In this document: positions 33,541-42,005 of the stretch, in pieces
How the letters are laid out: each line of letters opens with the position of its first letter
Numbering within the stretch: the stretch's first letter is position 1
Assembly: GCA_035569495.1 (NCBI GenBank)
Contig: DATMMX010000012.1
Location: 186,001-250,000 of the forward strand
Direction: 5' to 3'
Length of the DNA: 64,000 bases
From: DASRDZ01 sp035569495
GTDB lineage: Bacteria > Chloroflexota > Dormibacteria > Aeolococcales > Aeolococcaceae
Position numbers and translations under genes: made by a program
Notes under the pieces: generated by a model
The model's input: the letters and a program-made list of their open reading frames with translations, nothing else
Database searches by the model: none
Told to the model about the DNA's origin: nothing

Positions 33541-34002
33541 ATGGACGGATTGTCTCAACCAGCGGACGGACGGCGATTTGTCTTCTCGCGGATTCACAGC
33601 CTGTCATCGTGGCCGACGGACGCGAACATTCCAGGAGAGCAGTTCTGTCTGCTCCTGCTGTGCGGCGATGCTCTACCAGATGCTGCCGCCATTGAGGCAT
33701 TCGCGTCGCGCGCTCTAACCCAAGGGATGGTGTATCTATCTGTCTGGGGTAGGGCGCCACACCGGATCGAGGAAGTTGTGGACGAGGTGTACGTCGACAC
33801 GGCGGCGGAGGAACGATCAACGCTGGTGACGACGGCACATACCAATCTCGACGAGGCAATAGCATTCTTCGAGAACGACGTTCGACCTCCGAAAGCTCAA
33901 TGTCATCTCTGGTGGGTGGTCGCGGTCGGGGACGATGACGCAGCCGAGAGGACTTTGAGCGCGTTGGAGTCTCGTCGGACCGTGGGGCGGCTTGCGTGCT
34001 GA
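33541..34002 (+). CDS. Candidate immunity protein for the RHS tip
   Basis: 153 residues, no recognised family. It follows the RHS stop by 27 bases on the same strand, exactly where immunity genes sit. The ATG has GGAG 6 bases upstream; a GTG at 33523 would add six residues. Visible features are a mixed alpha/beta pattern with strands Q-F-C-L-L-L-L-C-G and M-V-Y-L-S-V-W-G, an acidic helix E-E-V-V-D-E-V-Y-V-D and H-L-W-W-V-V-A-V-G-D-D-D. It is acidic, as many immunity proteins are, and less GC-rich than its neighbours. The function is inferred purely from position and character. Confidence 0.6.
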   Translation: MDGLSQPADGRRFVFSRIHSLSSWPTDANIPGEQFCLLLLCGDALPDAAAIEAFASRALTQGMVYLSVWGRAPHRIEEVVDEVYVDTAAEERSTLVTTAHTNLDEAIAFFENDVRPPKAQCHLWWVVAVGDDDAAERTLSALESRRTVGRLAC

Positions 34003-34056
34003 GTCGAACCTCGTCGCGCGCGACCGTGGCACGGCGCACGAACGGAGAAACCCACC

Positions 34057-35772
34057 TCAGCGGCTTGTTGCTGGCCCCTCGGAAGGCGCTCGGCGCGGAC
34101 GCACCCCCGCGCCGACCTCCTTGGCCGCAGCAGTCTGCCGCGCCAGCACAGGAACGATGCGGCGGGTGCGCGCCACCATGGTGGCGGCGCGGACCAACTG
34201 GCGGGAGACCATCTTCGGGCCCGGGCCGCCGGGGACTTCTTTGCGGCGCAGGGAGCGGTCGACGTCGAAGAGTTCGAGGACGTCGTCGTCGAAGAGTGGG
34301 GAGTGCTGGCGCCAGGCGTCGAGGTCCATGTCGGTGAAGGTGCGGCGCTGTCTCTGCAGGTCGCGGACGATGCGGCCGACGATGCGGTGGGCGTCGCGGA
34401 AGGGCACGCCCTTGACGACCAGGTAGTCGGCGACGTCGGTGGCCATCAGGGAGGGATCGCTGGCCGCGGCGCGCAGCGCGTCGGTGTCGAAGCGCAGCAC
34501 CTTCACCACGTCGGTGACGATGGCCACGGTCTGCATGGCGACGTCGACGGCGTCGAAGAAGGGCTGCTTGTCCTCCTGCAGGTCGCGGTTGTACGCGAGC
34601 GGGAGTCCTTTGAGGGTTGTCAGCAGCGCGACGAGGTCGCCGATGGTGCGCCCGGCGCGCCCGCGGACCAGCTCCAGCACGTCGGGATTCTTCTTCTGCG
34701 GCATCAGCGACGAGCCGGTGGCGTAGGCGTCGGGCAGCTCGGCGAAGCCGAACTCGCTCGACGTCCACAGCACGATCTCCTCGCCGAGGCGGGACAGGTG
34801 CACCATCAGCAGCGCGCACGCGGCGGTGATCTCGACGGCGAAGTCGCGGTCACTCACGGCGTCGAGGCTGTTGGCGCTGATCGACTCGAAGCCCAGCTCC
34901 TGGGCGACCATGCGCCGGTCGATGGGCAGCGTGGTGGCGGCCAGCGCCCCGCTGCCCAGCGGCAGCACGTTGCTGCGGTCGTGCGCATCCTCGAGGCGCT
35001 CGACGTCGCGCTGCAGCATCTCCACGTAGGCGAGCAGGTGATGGGCGACGCTGACCACCTGGGCCCGCTGCATGTGCGTGTAGCCCGGCATCACCGCGTG
35101 GCGATGCTCGTCGGCGCGGCGCCACAACGCCTCCTGCAGCGACGCGATGGCCAGCATCAGGTCGCGGGAGATGCGCTTGGCGTAGAGGCGCAGGTCGGTG
35201 ACCACCTGGTCGTTGCGGCTGCGCCCTGTGTGCAGCTTGCCGGCGACCTCGCCGATCTTCTCGCCGAGACGGCGCTCCACCGCCATGTGGATGTCCTCGT
35301 CGCCGGGGTCGTCGGTGAACTCGCCCTTGTCCAGCTCGCGCTTGATCTCGCGCAGGCCGCGGTCGATGGCGGCGTGCTCGTCGCGGCTCAGCACGCCGAT
35401 GGAGCGCAGCATCTTGGCGTGCGCCTGCGAGCCGGCGATGTCGTCGGGGTAGAGGCGGCGGTCGATGGCGATGCTGGTGGTGTACTCCTCGACGCGCCGC
35501 GCCGTCCTGGAGCCGAGCCGCCCCGACCACGCCTTCTCGGCGCGCGCGCCGTTTTCGTCAGGCGTGTCGGCAACTCTCCCGGCCGGCTCGGTCGCGGCGC
35601 GCCGCGCGGTGGCGGCCATGGTGTGGTCGTGCACCGCCTGCTTGGCCTGGTCGTCCTCGGCGTTGCGCTGCTGGCGCTTCTCGGCGCGCGACGGCTTGGG
35701 TGCGCGCGCGCTGCTCAGTGGTGCTTCAGGATCACCCGCCTCCGCACCGACGATGCGGATGCCCCTAGCCAC
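34057..35772 (-). CDS. argH: Argininosuccinate lyase (with N-terminal extension)
   Basis: Last step of arginine synthesis: cleaves argininosuccinate to arginine and fumarate. The enzyme proper starts near residue 81 (A-W-S-G-R-L), then H-T-G-R-S-R-N-D-Q (181-189) and the fumarase-superfamily signature G-S-S-L-M-P-Q-K-K-N-P-D (353-364) are intact. About 80 extra, charged N-terminal residues precede it and about 30 follow. The GTG start has GAGG upstream and overlaps argG by 8 bases; an ATG at 35619 would give a shorter 520-residue form without a ribosome site. Last gene of the arg operon, convergent with the immunity candidate. Confidence 0.93.
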   Translation of the reverse strand: MARGIRIVGAEAGDPEAPLSSARAPKPSRAEKRQQRNAEDDQAKQAVHDHTMAATARRAATEPAGRVADTPDENGARAEKAWSGRLGSRTARRVEEYTTSIAIDRRLYPDDIAGSQAHAKMLRSIGVLSRDEHAAIDRGLREIKRELDKGEFTDDPGDEDIHMAVERRLGEKIGEVAGKLHTGRSRNDQVVTDLRLYAKRISRDLMLAIASLQEALWRRADEHRHAVMPGYTHMQRAQVVSVAHHLLAYVEMLQRDVERLEDAHDRSNVLPLGSGALAATTLPIDRRMVAQELGFESISANSLDAVSDRDFAVEITAACALLMVHLSRLGEEIVLWTSSEFGFAELPDAYATGSSLMPQKKNPDVLELVRGRAGRTIGDLVALLTTLKGLPLAYNRDLQEDKQPFFDAVDVAMQTVAIVTDVVKVLRFDTDALRAAASDPSLMATDVADYLVVKGVPFRDAHRIVGRIVRDLQRQRRTFTDMDLDAWRQHSPLFDDDVLELFDVDRSLRRKEVPGGPGPKMVSRQLVRAATMVARTRRIVPVLARQTAAAKEVGAGVRPRRAPSEGPATSR

Positions 35773-37045
35773 GCGGCGCCTCGGTGGGCGCCTGCAGCCG
35801 CTCCAGCTTGTCGGGCAGCAGCTTGCGCGACGCCTCGCCCAATGCGCCCTGCACAGTCGTCTGGGTGCGCAGCGGCAGGCCGAACAGCTCGATGAAGCCG
35901 CGCGCGGCGGCGTGGGAGAAGGAGTCCTGGGCGCGGTCGTAGGTGGCCAGGTCGTGGCGGTACAGCGATTGCGGCCCCTTGCGCCCCACCACGCGGACCG
36001 AGCCGCGCTGCAGGCGCAGCCGCACCTCGCCGGTGACGAACTCCTGCGTCGAGCGCACGAAGCCCCACAGGTCGTGGCGCAGCGCGCCGAACCACAGACC
36101 GTCGTAGACCAGCCGCGCCCACTCGTCGGCGACGATGCGCTTGAACTTCATGACGTCGCGCGACAGCGTGAGCGCCTCCAGGGCGTCGTGCGCCGCGAAG
36201 AGGATGGCCGCGCCGGGCGCCTCGTAGATCTCGCGTGACTTGATGCCGACCAGACGGTTCTCGACGTGGTCGATGCGGCCGACACCGTGTTCTCCACCCA
36301 CCTTGTTGAGATGGGCGACGAGGTCGTGCCCCGCCATGGTCTCGCCGTCCACCGCGACGGGAATTCCCTGCTCGAAACGGACCTCCAGCAGCGTGCCCTC
36401 GGCGGGCGCCTCCTGCGGATCGACGGTCCATTCGAAGACGTCCCGCGGTGCCTCCTCCCATGGGTCTTCGAGCACGCCGCTCTCGATGCTGCGCCCCCAC
36501 AGGTTGGCGTCGACGCTGTACGGCGACTCGACGGTGACCGGCACCTCGATGCCGTGTTCGGCGGCGTAGCGCAGCTCGTCGGGACGGCCCATGTCCCAGT
36601 CGCGCACCGGCGCGACCACCTGCAGGTCGGGAGCCAGCGCGGCGACGGCGACGTCGAAACGCACCTGGTCGTTGCCCTTGCCGGTGCAGCCGTGGGCCAC
36701 CGCGCGCGCGCCCTCCTCGCGGGCGAGGTCGACGAGCAGCTTGGCGATCAGCGGACGGCCGAGGGCGGTGGCCAGCGGGTACACGCCTTCGTACAGCGCG
36801 CCCGCCATCAGCGAGGGAAAGGCGAAGTTGTCGACGAACAGCTTGCGCGCGTCGACGATGTAGGCCGCGCTGGCGCCGGTGCGCAGCGCGCGCTCCTGGG
36901 CCACGCGCAGGTCCTTGGCCTCGCCGAGGTCGATGCTCAGCGCGACCACCTCGTAGTTGAGCTGGTCGGTCATCCAGCGGATCGCCACCGAGGTGTCGAG
37001 GCCGCCGCTGTAAGCCAGAATGCACTTCTGCCGGTCGCCGGTCAC
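35765..37045 (-). CDS. argG: Argininosuccinate synthase
   Basis: Joins citrulline and aspartate using ATP. 426 residues. The ATP-pyrophosphatase P-loop A-Y-S-G-G-L-D-T-S is at residues 11-19, and H-G-C-T-G-K-G-N-D-Q-V-R-F (about 118-130) binds citrulline/aspartate. S-P-Y-S-V-D-A-N-L-W-G-R and G-R-I-D-H-V-E-N-R-L-V-G-I-K-S-R-E are typical. It overlaps argR upstream by ATGA and argH downstream by 8 bases, so all three are coupled. Confidence 0.96.
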   Translation of the reverse strand: MTGDRQKCILAYSGGLDTSVAIRWMTDQLNYEVVALSIDLGEAKDLRVAQERALRTGASAAYIVDARKLFVDNFAFPSLMAGALYEGVYPLATALGRPLIAKLLVDLAREEGARAVAHGCTGKGNDQVRFDVAVAALAPDLQVVAPVRDWDMGRPDELRYAAEHGIEVPVTVESPYSVDANLWGRSIESGVLEDPWEEAPRDVFEWTVDPQEAPAEGTLLEVRFEQGIPVAVDGETMAGHDLVAHLNKVGGEHGVGRIDHVENRLVGIKSREIYEAPGAAILFAAHDALEALTLSRDVMKFKRIVADEWARLVYDGLWFGALRHDLWGFVRSTQEFVTGEVRLRLQRGSVRVVGRKGPQSLYRHDLATYDRAQDSFSHAAARGFIELFGLPLRTQTTVQGALGEASRKLLPDKLERLQAPTEAPRG

Positions 37046-37542
37046 GCGCGAGCTCCTGTGATCGCTTCCAATCGAGTCTGCAGCCGCCGGGCCGCGTCGT
37101 TGCCGCGCGCCACCACCAGCACGGTGTCGTCGCCCGCGACGGTTCCCGCCACCTCCTCGAAGTGTGCCTGGTCGATGGCCGCGGCCACCAGCGGCGCGGT
37201 GCTCGGCCGCGTTCGCAGCACCCCGAGATGCCCGACGAACTCGACGCCGCGCACGTGCTCGCGCATCGCGCTGCGCAGCCGCGTCGAGATGCCGGTGGGA
37301 TCGGCGTCGGCGGCGGTGGCGACGTAGCGCAGCCCGTCGCCGTCGGGAACGCGCATCAGCGCCAGCTCGCGCACGTCGCGCGAGACGGTCGCCTGAGTCA
37401 CGTCGAGGCGCAGCCCGCGCAGGGCGTCGACCAATTCGTCCTGGGTGCGGATGGGATGGGCGCGCACTAGGTCGAGGATGGCGCGATGCCGCTCCGCCTT
37501 GGTGGGCGCCCGCCGAGCGGCCGTGGCCATCGCCGGGCTCAC
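37042..37542 (-). CDS. argR: Arginine repressor
   Basis: About 166 residues, winged-helix N-terminal domain and C-terminal arginine-binding trimerisation domain. The DNA-binding part contains Q-D-E-L-V-D-A-L and the recognition helix V-T-Q-A-T-V-S-R-D-V-R-E-L. The C-terminal part shows the G-T-V-A-G-D-D-T-V-L-V-V turn whose Asp pair binds arginine. The GTG start overlaps the argD stop (GTGA); an in-frame ATG at 37530 is the alternative. Encoded inside the operon it probably controls, through the ARG-box-like site upstream of argC. Confidence 0.93.
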   Translation of the reverse strand: MSPAMATAARRAPTKAERHRAILDLVRAHPIRTQDELVDALRGLRLDVTQATVSRDVRELALMRVPDGDGLRYVATAADADPTGISTRLRSAMREHVRGVEFVGHLGVLRTRPSTAPLVAAAIDQAHFEEVAGTVAGDDTVLVVARGNDAARRLQTRLEAITGARA

Positions 37543-38768
37543 GCGCCCCCCTCGGTCATGGCCAGGTCGATGGCGGCGCCGATGCGACGCACCGCCTCGT
37601 CGGCCTGATCGGTGGTGAGGATCAGCGGCGGCACCATGCGCAGCACGCGATTGCCCACCGCGTTGACGATCACGCCCGTGTCCAGCCCGGCACGCACCAC
37701 CCGCGGTGCGATGTCCTCCGACAGGACCAGCGCGACCATGAGGCCGCGACCGCGCACCGACTCGATGGGTCTGCCGCCGTCGCGCAACGCCAGCAGCGCG
37801 CGCTGCAGGTGGGCGCCAACACGCTCGGCGTTGGCGATCAATCCCTGCTGCTCGATGGCGCGCATCACCGCGACACCGACCGCGCTGGCCAGCGGGTTGC
37901 CGCCAAAGGTGGTGCCGTGGTCGCCCGGTTCGAGCACGTCGGCCCGTGGCGCGGCGAGCACGGCGCCGATGGGGACGCCGCCGCCGAGTCCCTTGGCGAC
38001 GGTCATCAGGTCGGGCGCCACGCCGGTGTGCTGATGCGCCCACCAGCGGCCCGTGCGCCCCATGCCGGTCTGCACCTCGTCGAGGATGAACAGCATGTCG
38101 CGCTCGTCGCACAGCGCACGCAGGGCGCGCATGGTCTCGTCGCGCATCGGCACCACGCCGCTCTCGCCCTGCACCGGCTCCATCAGCACGGCGACGGTGC
38201 GGTCGTCCACCGCGTCGCGCACCGCGTCCACGTCGTCGAACGGGACGTGCACGAAGCCCTCTGGCATCGGCTCGAACGGCTGCTGGTACCTGGGCGTTCC
38301 CGTTGCCGCCAGCGAACCCAGCGTCCGGCCGTGGAAGGCGTTGTGGGCGACGACGATCTTGAAGGCGCCGTCACGCCGCTTCTGCCCCCACTTGCGGGCG
38401 ATCTTGATCGCCGCCTCGTTGGCCTCGGCGCCGCTGTTGCAGAAGAACACGCGCGACGGGAAGCTCGACTCCACCAGCAGCCTGGCCAGCTCGATCTGCG
38501 GCAGCGTGTAGTACAGGTTGCTTGTGTGGATCAGCTCCGACGACTGGTGCTCCAGCGCGGCGCGCACCGCCGGGGCCGCGTGGCCGAGCACGTTGACGGC
38601 GATGCCGCCGACCAGGTCGATGTGCTCGCGACCCTCGGTGTCGGTGACCAGCACGCCGCTGCCGCGCACCAGCGCCACCGGCTGGCGGCCGTAGGTGTGC
38701 ATGACGTACGTCGACTCGTCCTGCTGGATCTGCTGCAGCGCGGTGGTGGTCGACTCCGACGCGCTCAT
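37539..38768 (-). CDS. argD: Acetylornithine aminotransferase
   Basis: PLP-dependent class III aminotransferase converting N-acetylglutamate semialdehyde to N-acetylornithine; many homologues also act as succinyldiaminopimelate aminotransferase. 409 residues. N-S-G-A-E-A-N-E-A-A (111-120), N-A-F-H-G-R-T-L-G-S, the F-I-L-D-E-V-Q-T-G-M-G-R-T-G block (227-240) and the PLP Lys259 (T-V-A-K-G-L-G-G-G) are present. It overlaps argB and argR by 4 bases each. Confidence 0.95.
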   Translation of the reverse strand: MSASESTTTALQQIQQDESTYVMHTYGRQPVALVRGSGVLVTDTEGREHIDLVGGIAVNVLGHAAPAVRAALEHQSSELIHTSNLYYTLPQIELARLLVESSFPSRVFFCNSGAEANEAAIKIARKWGQKRRDGAFKIVVAHNAFHGRTLGSLAATGTPRYQQPFEPMPEGFVHVPFDDVDAVRDAVDDRTVAVLMEPVQGESGVVPMRDETMRALRALCDERDMLFILDEVQTGMGRTGRWWAHQHTGVAPDLMTVAKGLGGGVPIGAVLAAPRADVLEPGDHGTTFGGNPLASAVGVAVMRAIEQQGLIANAERVGAHLQRALLALRDGGRPIESVRGRGLMVALVLSEDIAPRVVRAGLDTGVIVNAVGNRVLRMVPPLILTTDQADEAVRRIGAAIDLAMTEGGA

Positions 38769-39655
38769 GCCGGCTGCGCCTCCGCCAGGTTGGGGCGCCG
38801 CAGCATGGTGCCCACGCCGGACTCGGTGAGCAGCTCCAGCAGCAGCGAGTGGGGCACGCGGCCGTCGATGATGTGCACCGCCTCGGTGCCGTCGAGGGCG
38901 CGCAGCGCCGCCATCACCTTGGGAATCATGCCGCCCTGGATGACGCCGCCGCCGATCAGGCGCTGCGCCCGCTCCGCCTCCAATTCGCTGATCAGCGATC
39001 CGTCACCGTCGCGCACGCCGTCGACGTCGGTGAGCAGCATCAGCTTGGTGGCCCGCAGCGCCACCGCCAGCTCGGCGGCGACCGCGTCGGCATTGACGTT
39101 GTAGGCCTGCCCGTCGTAGCCCAACCCGATCGACGCCACCACCGGGATGCGTCCCTGGTCGAGCAGCGCCTCGATGGGCTCGGGGTTGACCTGGACCACG
39201 TCGCCGACGAAGCCGAGGTCCTCCCCCCCTTCGGCCTCGCGCGGCTTGACCAGCAGCGTGGGCCCGTCCTCGCCGGACATGCCGAAGGCCTCGCCGCCGA
39301 GGCGGTTGATGGTTCCCACCAGCTCTGGCCCGATCTTGCCGGTGAGCACCATCTTGGCCAGCTCCATGGTCTGCGCGTCGGTGACGCGAAGGCCGTTGAC
39401 GAAGCGGGTCTCGATGCCGACCTTCTTCTGCCAGGCGCTGATCGCCGGGCCGCCGCCGTGCACCAGCACCGGGCGCATGCCGACGAAGCGCATCAGCACC
39501 ACGTCCTGCAGCACCGGCTCGGGGTCGCCGGACTCGATGGCGGCGCCGCCCAGCTTGATGACCACGGTGTGCCCGAAGAAGCGCTTGATGTAGGGCAGCG
39601 CCTCGACGAGGACCTCCGCGCGGCGGATGCGTTCCTCGATGCTCTCGACAGCCAT
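38765..39655 (-). CDS. argB: Acetylglutamate kinase
   Basis: Phosphorylates N-acetylglutamate in the acetylated arginine route. 296 residues, amino acid kinase fold. V-V-I-K-L-G-G-A with Lys34, V-H-G-G-G-P (65-70), and the late K-L-M-L-L-T-D-V-D-G-V region are present. The long N-terminal helix (V-E-S-I-E-E-R-I-R-R-A-E-V-L-V-E-A-L) is the type seen in arginine-inhibited hexameric enzymes, so feedback inhibition by arginine is likely. Nine bases downstream of argJ, and overlapping argD. Confidence 0.95.
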   Translation of the reverse strand: MAVESIEERIRRAEVLVEALPYIKRFFGHTVVIKLGGAAIESGDPEPVLQDVVLMRFVGMRPVLVHGGGPAISAWQKKVGIETRFVNGLRVTDAQTMELAKMVLTGKIGPELVGTINRLGGEAFGMSGEDGPTLLVKPREAEGGEDLGFVGDVVQVNPEPIEALLDQGRIPVVASIGLGYDGQAYNVNADAVAAELAVALRATKLMLLTDVDGVRDGDGSLISELEAERAQRLIGGGVIQGGMIPKVMAALRALDGTEAVHIIDGRVPHSLLLELLTESGVGTMLRRPNLAEAQPA

Positions 39656-39664
39656 CGCGTTCCT

Positions 39665-40912
39665 CTAGGTCGTGTAGTCGGCGTTGATGCGGACGTAGTC
39701 CGCGGACAGGTCGCAGCCCCAGGCGTGCGCGGCGAAGTCGCCGGCGCCGAGCTGCACGGCGATGTCGATGCGCGGCTGCGCGAAGACGGCGCGGATGCGC
39801 TCGGTGTTGGCCACCACCGGGGAGCCGTTCTCGAACACCGGCACGCCGCCGATGGCCACCTGCAGGCGATCCAGGGCGAAGTGCGCACCGCTGCGACCCA
39901 GCGCGGCGACGATGCGCCCCCAGTTGGGATCGCAGCCGTGAATCGCCGTCTTCACCAGGGGCGACTCGGCGACGGTGCGCGCGGCCAGCCGCCCCTGCTC
40001 GCGCGTCTGCGCGCCCTGCACCTCGACGCGGAAGTGCTTGGTGGCGCCCTCGGCGTCGGCGACGAGCTGTTCGGACAGGTCGTCGCACACCTCAAGCACC
40101 GCCGCCTCCAGTGCCGCCAGCTCGGCAGAGCCGTCCAGGAACACCTCGCCACCACCCTGCCCGTTGGCGAGCAGCAGCAGCGTGTCGTTGGTCGAGGTGT
40201 CGCCGTCGACGGTGACGCAGTTGAAGGTCTCGTCGGCGACGCGCGCCAGCAGCGGCTGCAGCGCGCCGGCGGCGACGGGTGCGTCGGTGGTGACCACCGC
40301 CAGCAGCGTCGCCATGTCGGGATGGATCATCCCCGCGCCCTTGGCCATGCCGCCAACCGTGTAGCGGCGGCCGCCCGCCTCGAAGGAGGTGCTCGCCTCC
40401 TTGGGCACGGTGTCGGTGGTCATGATGGCGCGCGCCACGGCGGCGTCACCGCCGGCCGACAGCGCGCCCGCCGCGGCGCGGATGCCACCGACCACCCGGT
40501 CCATTGGCATCGGCCGCCCGATCACCCCGGTGCTGCACACCAGCACCTGCGAGGGGTCGAGGTCGCACGCGTCGCCGGTCGCCTTGCACATCAGCAGCGC
40601 GTCCTTGAAGCCCTGCGCTCCGGTGCAGGCGTTGGCGTTGCCCGAGTTGAGCACCACCGCCTGCACCCCGGGACGGCGCAGCGAGAGCTGCGAGATCACC
40701 ACCGGGGCAGCCTTGACCACGTTGCGGGTGAACACGCCCGCCACCTGGCAGGGGACGTCGCTGCGCACCACGGCGACGTCGAGCCGCTGCAGATCGCCGT
40801 CACCGCGGATGTGCGCGGCCGCGGCGCCCGCCTGGAAGCCGCGCGGCGCACAGACGCCCTTGCGCGGCGTGTCGACGTGCGCCGCCGCGCTCTGCGGTGC
40901 GCTCACGGCCAT
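39665..40912 (-). CDS. argJ: Ornithine acetyltransferase / glutamate N-acetyltransferase
   Basis: Self-cleaving Ntn-type enzyme that recycles the acetyl group from acetylornithine to glutamate, which explains why no argE or argA is needed here. 415 residues. N-S-G-N-A-N-A-C-T-G is at 89-98 and the autoproteolysis site M-A-T-L-L-A has nucleophile Thr202, preceded by K-G-A-G-M-I-H-P-D. D-P-N-W-G-R-I-V-A-A-L-G follows in the beta subunit. The start is the ATG overlapping the end of argC by 10 bases; a GTG overlapping by 4 is an alternative. A much longer open frame upstream is antiparallel coincidence. Confidence 0.95.
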   Translation of the reverse strand: MAVSAPQSAAAHVDTPRKGVCAPRGFQAGAAAAHIRGDGDLQRLDVAVVRSDVPCQVAGVFTRNVVKAAPVVISQLSLRRPGVQAVVLNSGNANACTGAQGFKDALLMCKATGDACDLDPSQVLVCSTGVIGRPMPMDRVVGGIRAAAGALSAGGDAAVARAIMTTDTVPKEASTSFEAGGRRYTVGGMAKGAGMIHPDMATLLAVVTTDAPVAAGALQPLLARVADETFNCVTVDGDTSTNDTLLLLANGQGGGEVFLDGSAELAALEAAVLEVCDDLSEQLVADAEGATKHFRVEVQGAQTREQGRLAARTVAESPLVKTAIHGCDPNWGRIVAALGRSGAHFALDRLQVAIGGVPVFENGSPVVANTERIRAVFAQPRIDIAVQLGAGDFAAHAWGCDLSADYVRINADYTT

Positions 40913-41922
40913 GCCGGGTGCAGCGGGAGACCCGCCGTCTCGTCGAACCCGAAGCGCAGGTTGAGCGCCTGCACGCCCTGTCCCGCGGCGCCCTTGAGCA
41001 GGTTGTCGATGGCGCAGGTGACCACGGCCACGCCGTCCTGCTCCGACACGTTGAGCGCGGCGAGGTTGGTGCCCCACACGCTCTTGGTGGCCGGCGGCTT
41101 GGCGTCGTAGCGCAGGAACGCGCTGCGCGTGCAGAACTCCCGGTACACGTCGCGCACCTGGTCCACACTGACGCCGCCGAGCGGGCGCAGGTACACGGTG
41201 GCGAGGATGCCGCGCGTCATCGGGATCAGGTGGGGCACGAAGGTGAGCCGCACCTCGGATCCGGCGGCGCTGTGCATCTCCTGCAGCATCTCCGCCTTGT
41301 GCCGGTGGCCCTCGACGGCGTAGGCGTGCACCGACTCGTTGACCTCGGCGAAGTGCACCCCGAGCGACGGCGACCGGCCCGCGCCGCTGACCCCGCTCTT
41401 GCAGTCGGCGGTCACGTCCTTCTCCACCACGCCCGCGTGCAGCGCGGGAACTGTGGCCAGCAATACCGCGGTGGGGTAGCAGCCGGGCGCGGCGATCAGG
41501 TCGACGTCGGCGAGGTTGACGCCGGGCAGCTCGGGCAGCGCGTAGACGGCCTCGTCGCAGAGGTCGGGAGCCGGGTGCTCCACTTTGTACCAGCGCTGGT
41601 AGGCGGCCACGTCGCGGAGCCGGAAGTCGGCGCTCATGTCGACCACCACCGCGCCGCGAGAGATCCAGTCGCGGGCGTGGCCGGCGGCGACGGTGTGGGG
41701 CAGGGCGGCGAAGACCACGTCGACCCCCCCGGCGTCGAGCCCGGCGACCAGCTCCATGTCGACGTCGCTGCCCGGCACCACGTCGTTGAAGCGCCTGCCG
41801 GCGTGGGTGTTGGCGAACAGCCGGGCCAGCTCGACGTGGGGGTGGCGGGCGAGCAGCTCGACGCACTGCATGCCGATGTAGCCGGTGGCGCCGGCCACGG
41901 CGGCGCGGAGACGCAGGGTCAT
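40903..41922 (-). CDS. argC: N-acetyl-gamma-glutamyl-phosphate reductase
   Basis: NADPH-dependent reductase of the arginine route, first gene of the operon. 339 residues. The Rossmann motif A-G-A-T-G-Y-I-G-M is at 10-18, and the catalytic Cys148 lies in A-A-P-G-C-Y-P-T-A. P-H-L-I-P-M-T-R-G-I-L-A-T is the family signature loop. No ribosome site precedes the ATG; instead a TATAAA -10 box ends 9 bases upstream, so the operon mRNA should be leaderless or nearly so. The longer open frame upstream is not used. Confidence 0.95.
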   Translation of the reverse strand: MTLRLRAAVAGATGYIGMQCVELLARHPHVELARLFANTHAGRRFNDVVPGSDVDMELVAGLDAGGVDVVFAALPHTVAAGHARDWISRGAVVVDMSADFRLRDVAAYQRWYKVEHPAPDLCDEAVYALPELPGVNLADVDLIAAPGCYPTAVLLATVPALHAGVVEKDVTADCKSGVSGAGRSPSLGVHFAEVNESVHAYAVEGHRHKAEMLQEMHSAAGSEVRLTFVPHLIPMTRGILATVYLRPLGGVSVDQVRDVYREFCTRSAFLRYDAKPPATKSVWGTNLAALNVSEQDGVAVVTCAIDNLLKGAAGQGVQALNLRFGFDETAGLPLHPAWP

Positions 41923-41931
41923 GATCGTGCC

Positions 41932-41961
41932 TTTATACAGGCCCGCTGCATACTTATGCAA
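41932..41961 (-). promoter_or_regulatory. arg operon promoter with ARG-box-like palindrome
   Basis: Reverse strand: -35 TTGCAT (41961-41956), 18-base spacer, -10 TATAAA (41937-41932), then 9 bases to the argC ATG. The perfect palindrome TGCATA-N2-TATGCA (41947-41960) overlaps the -35 and resembles the T-G-C-A-T-A half-sites bound by ArgR in high-GC bacteria. ArgR encoded four genes downstream would then repress the operon when arginine is plentiful. Confidence 0.7.
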
Positions 41962-42005
41962 GGAGGGGGACCCGCCTCCCCTCAACCCAGAGTGCCCGGG
42001 GAGTC

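Noticed and set aside
39665..41866. Upstream extension of argJ through argC
   Set aside because: The extra residues are Arg/Ala-rich and overlap the well-supported argC in another frame.
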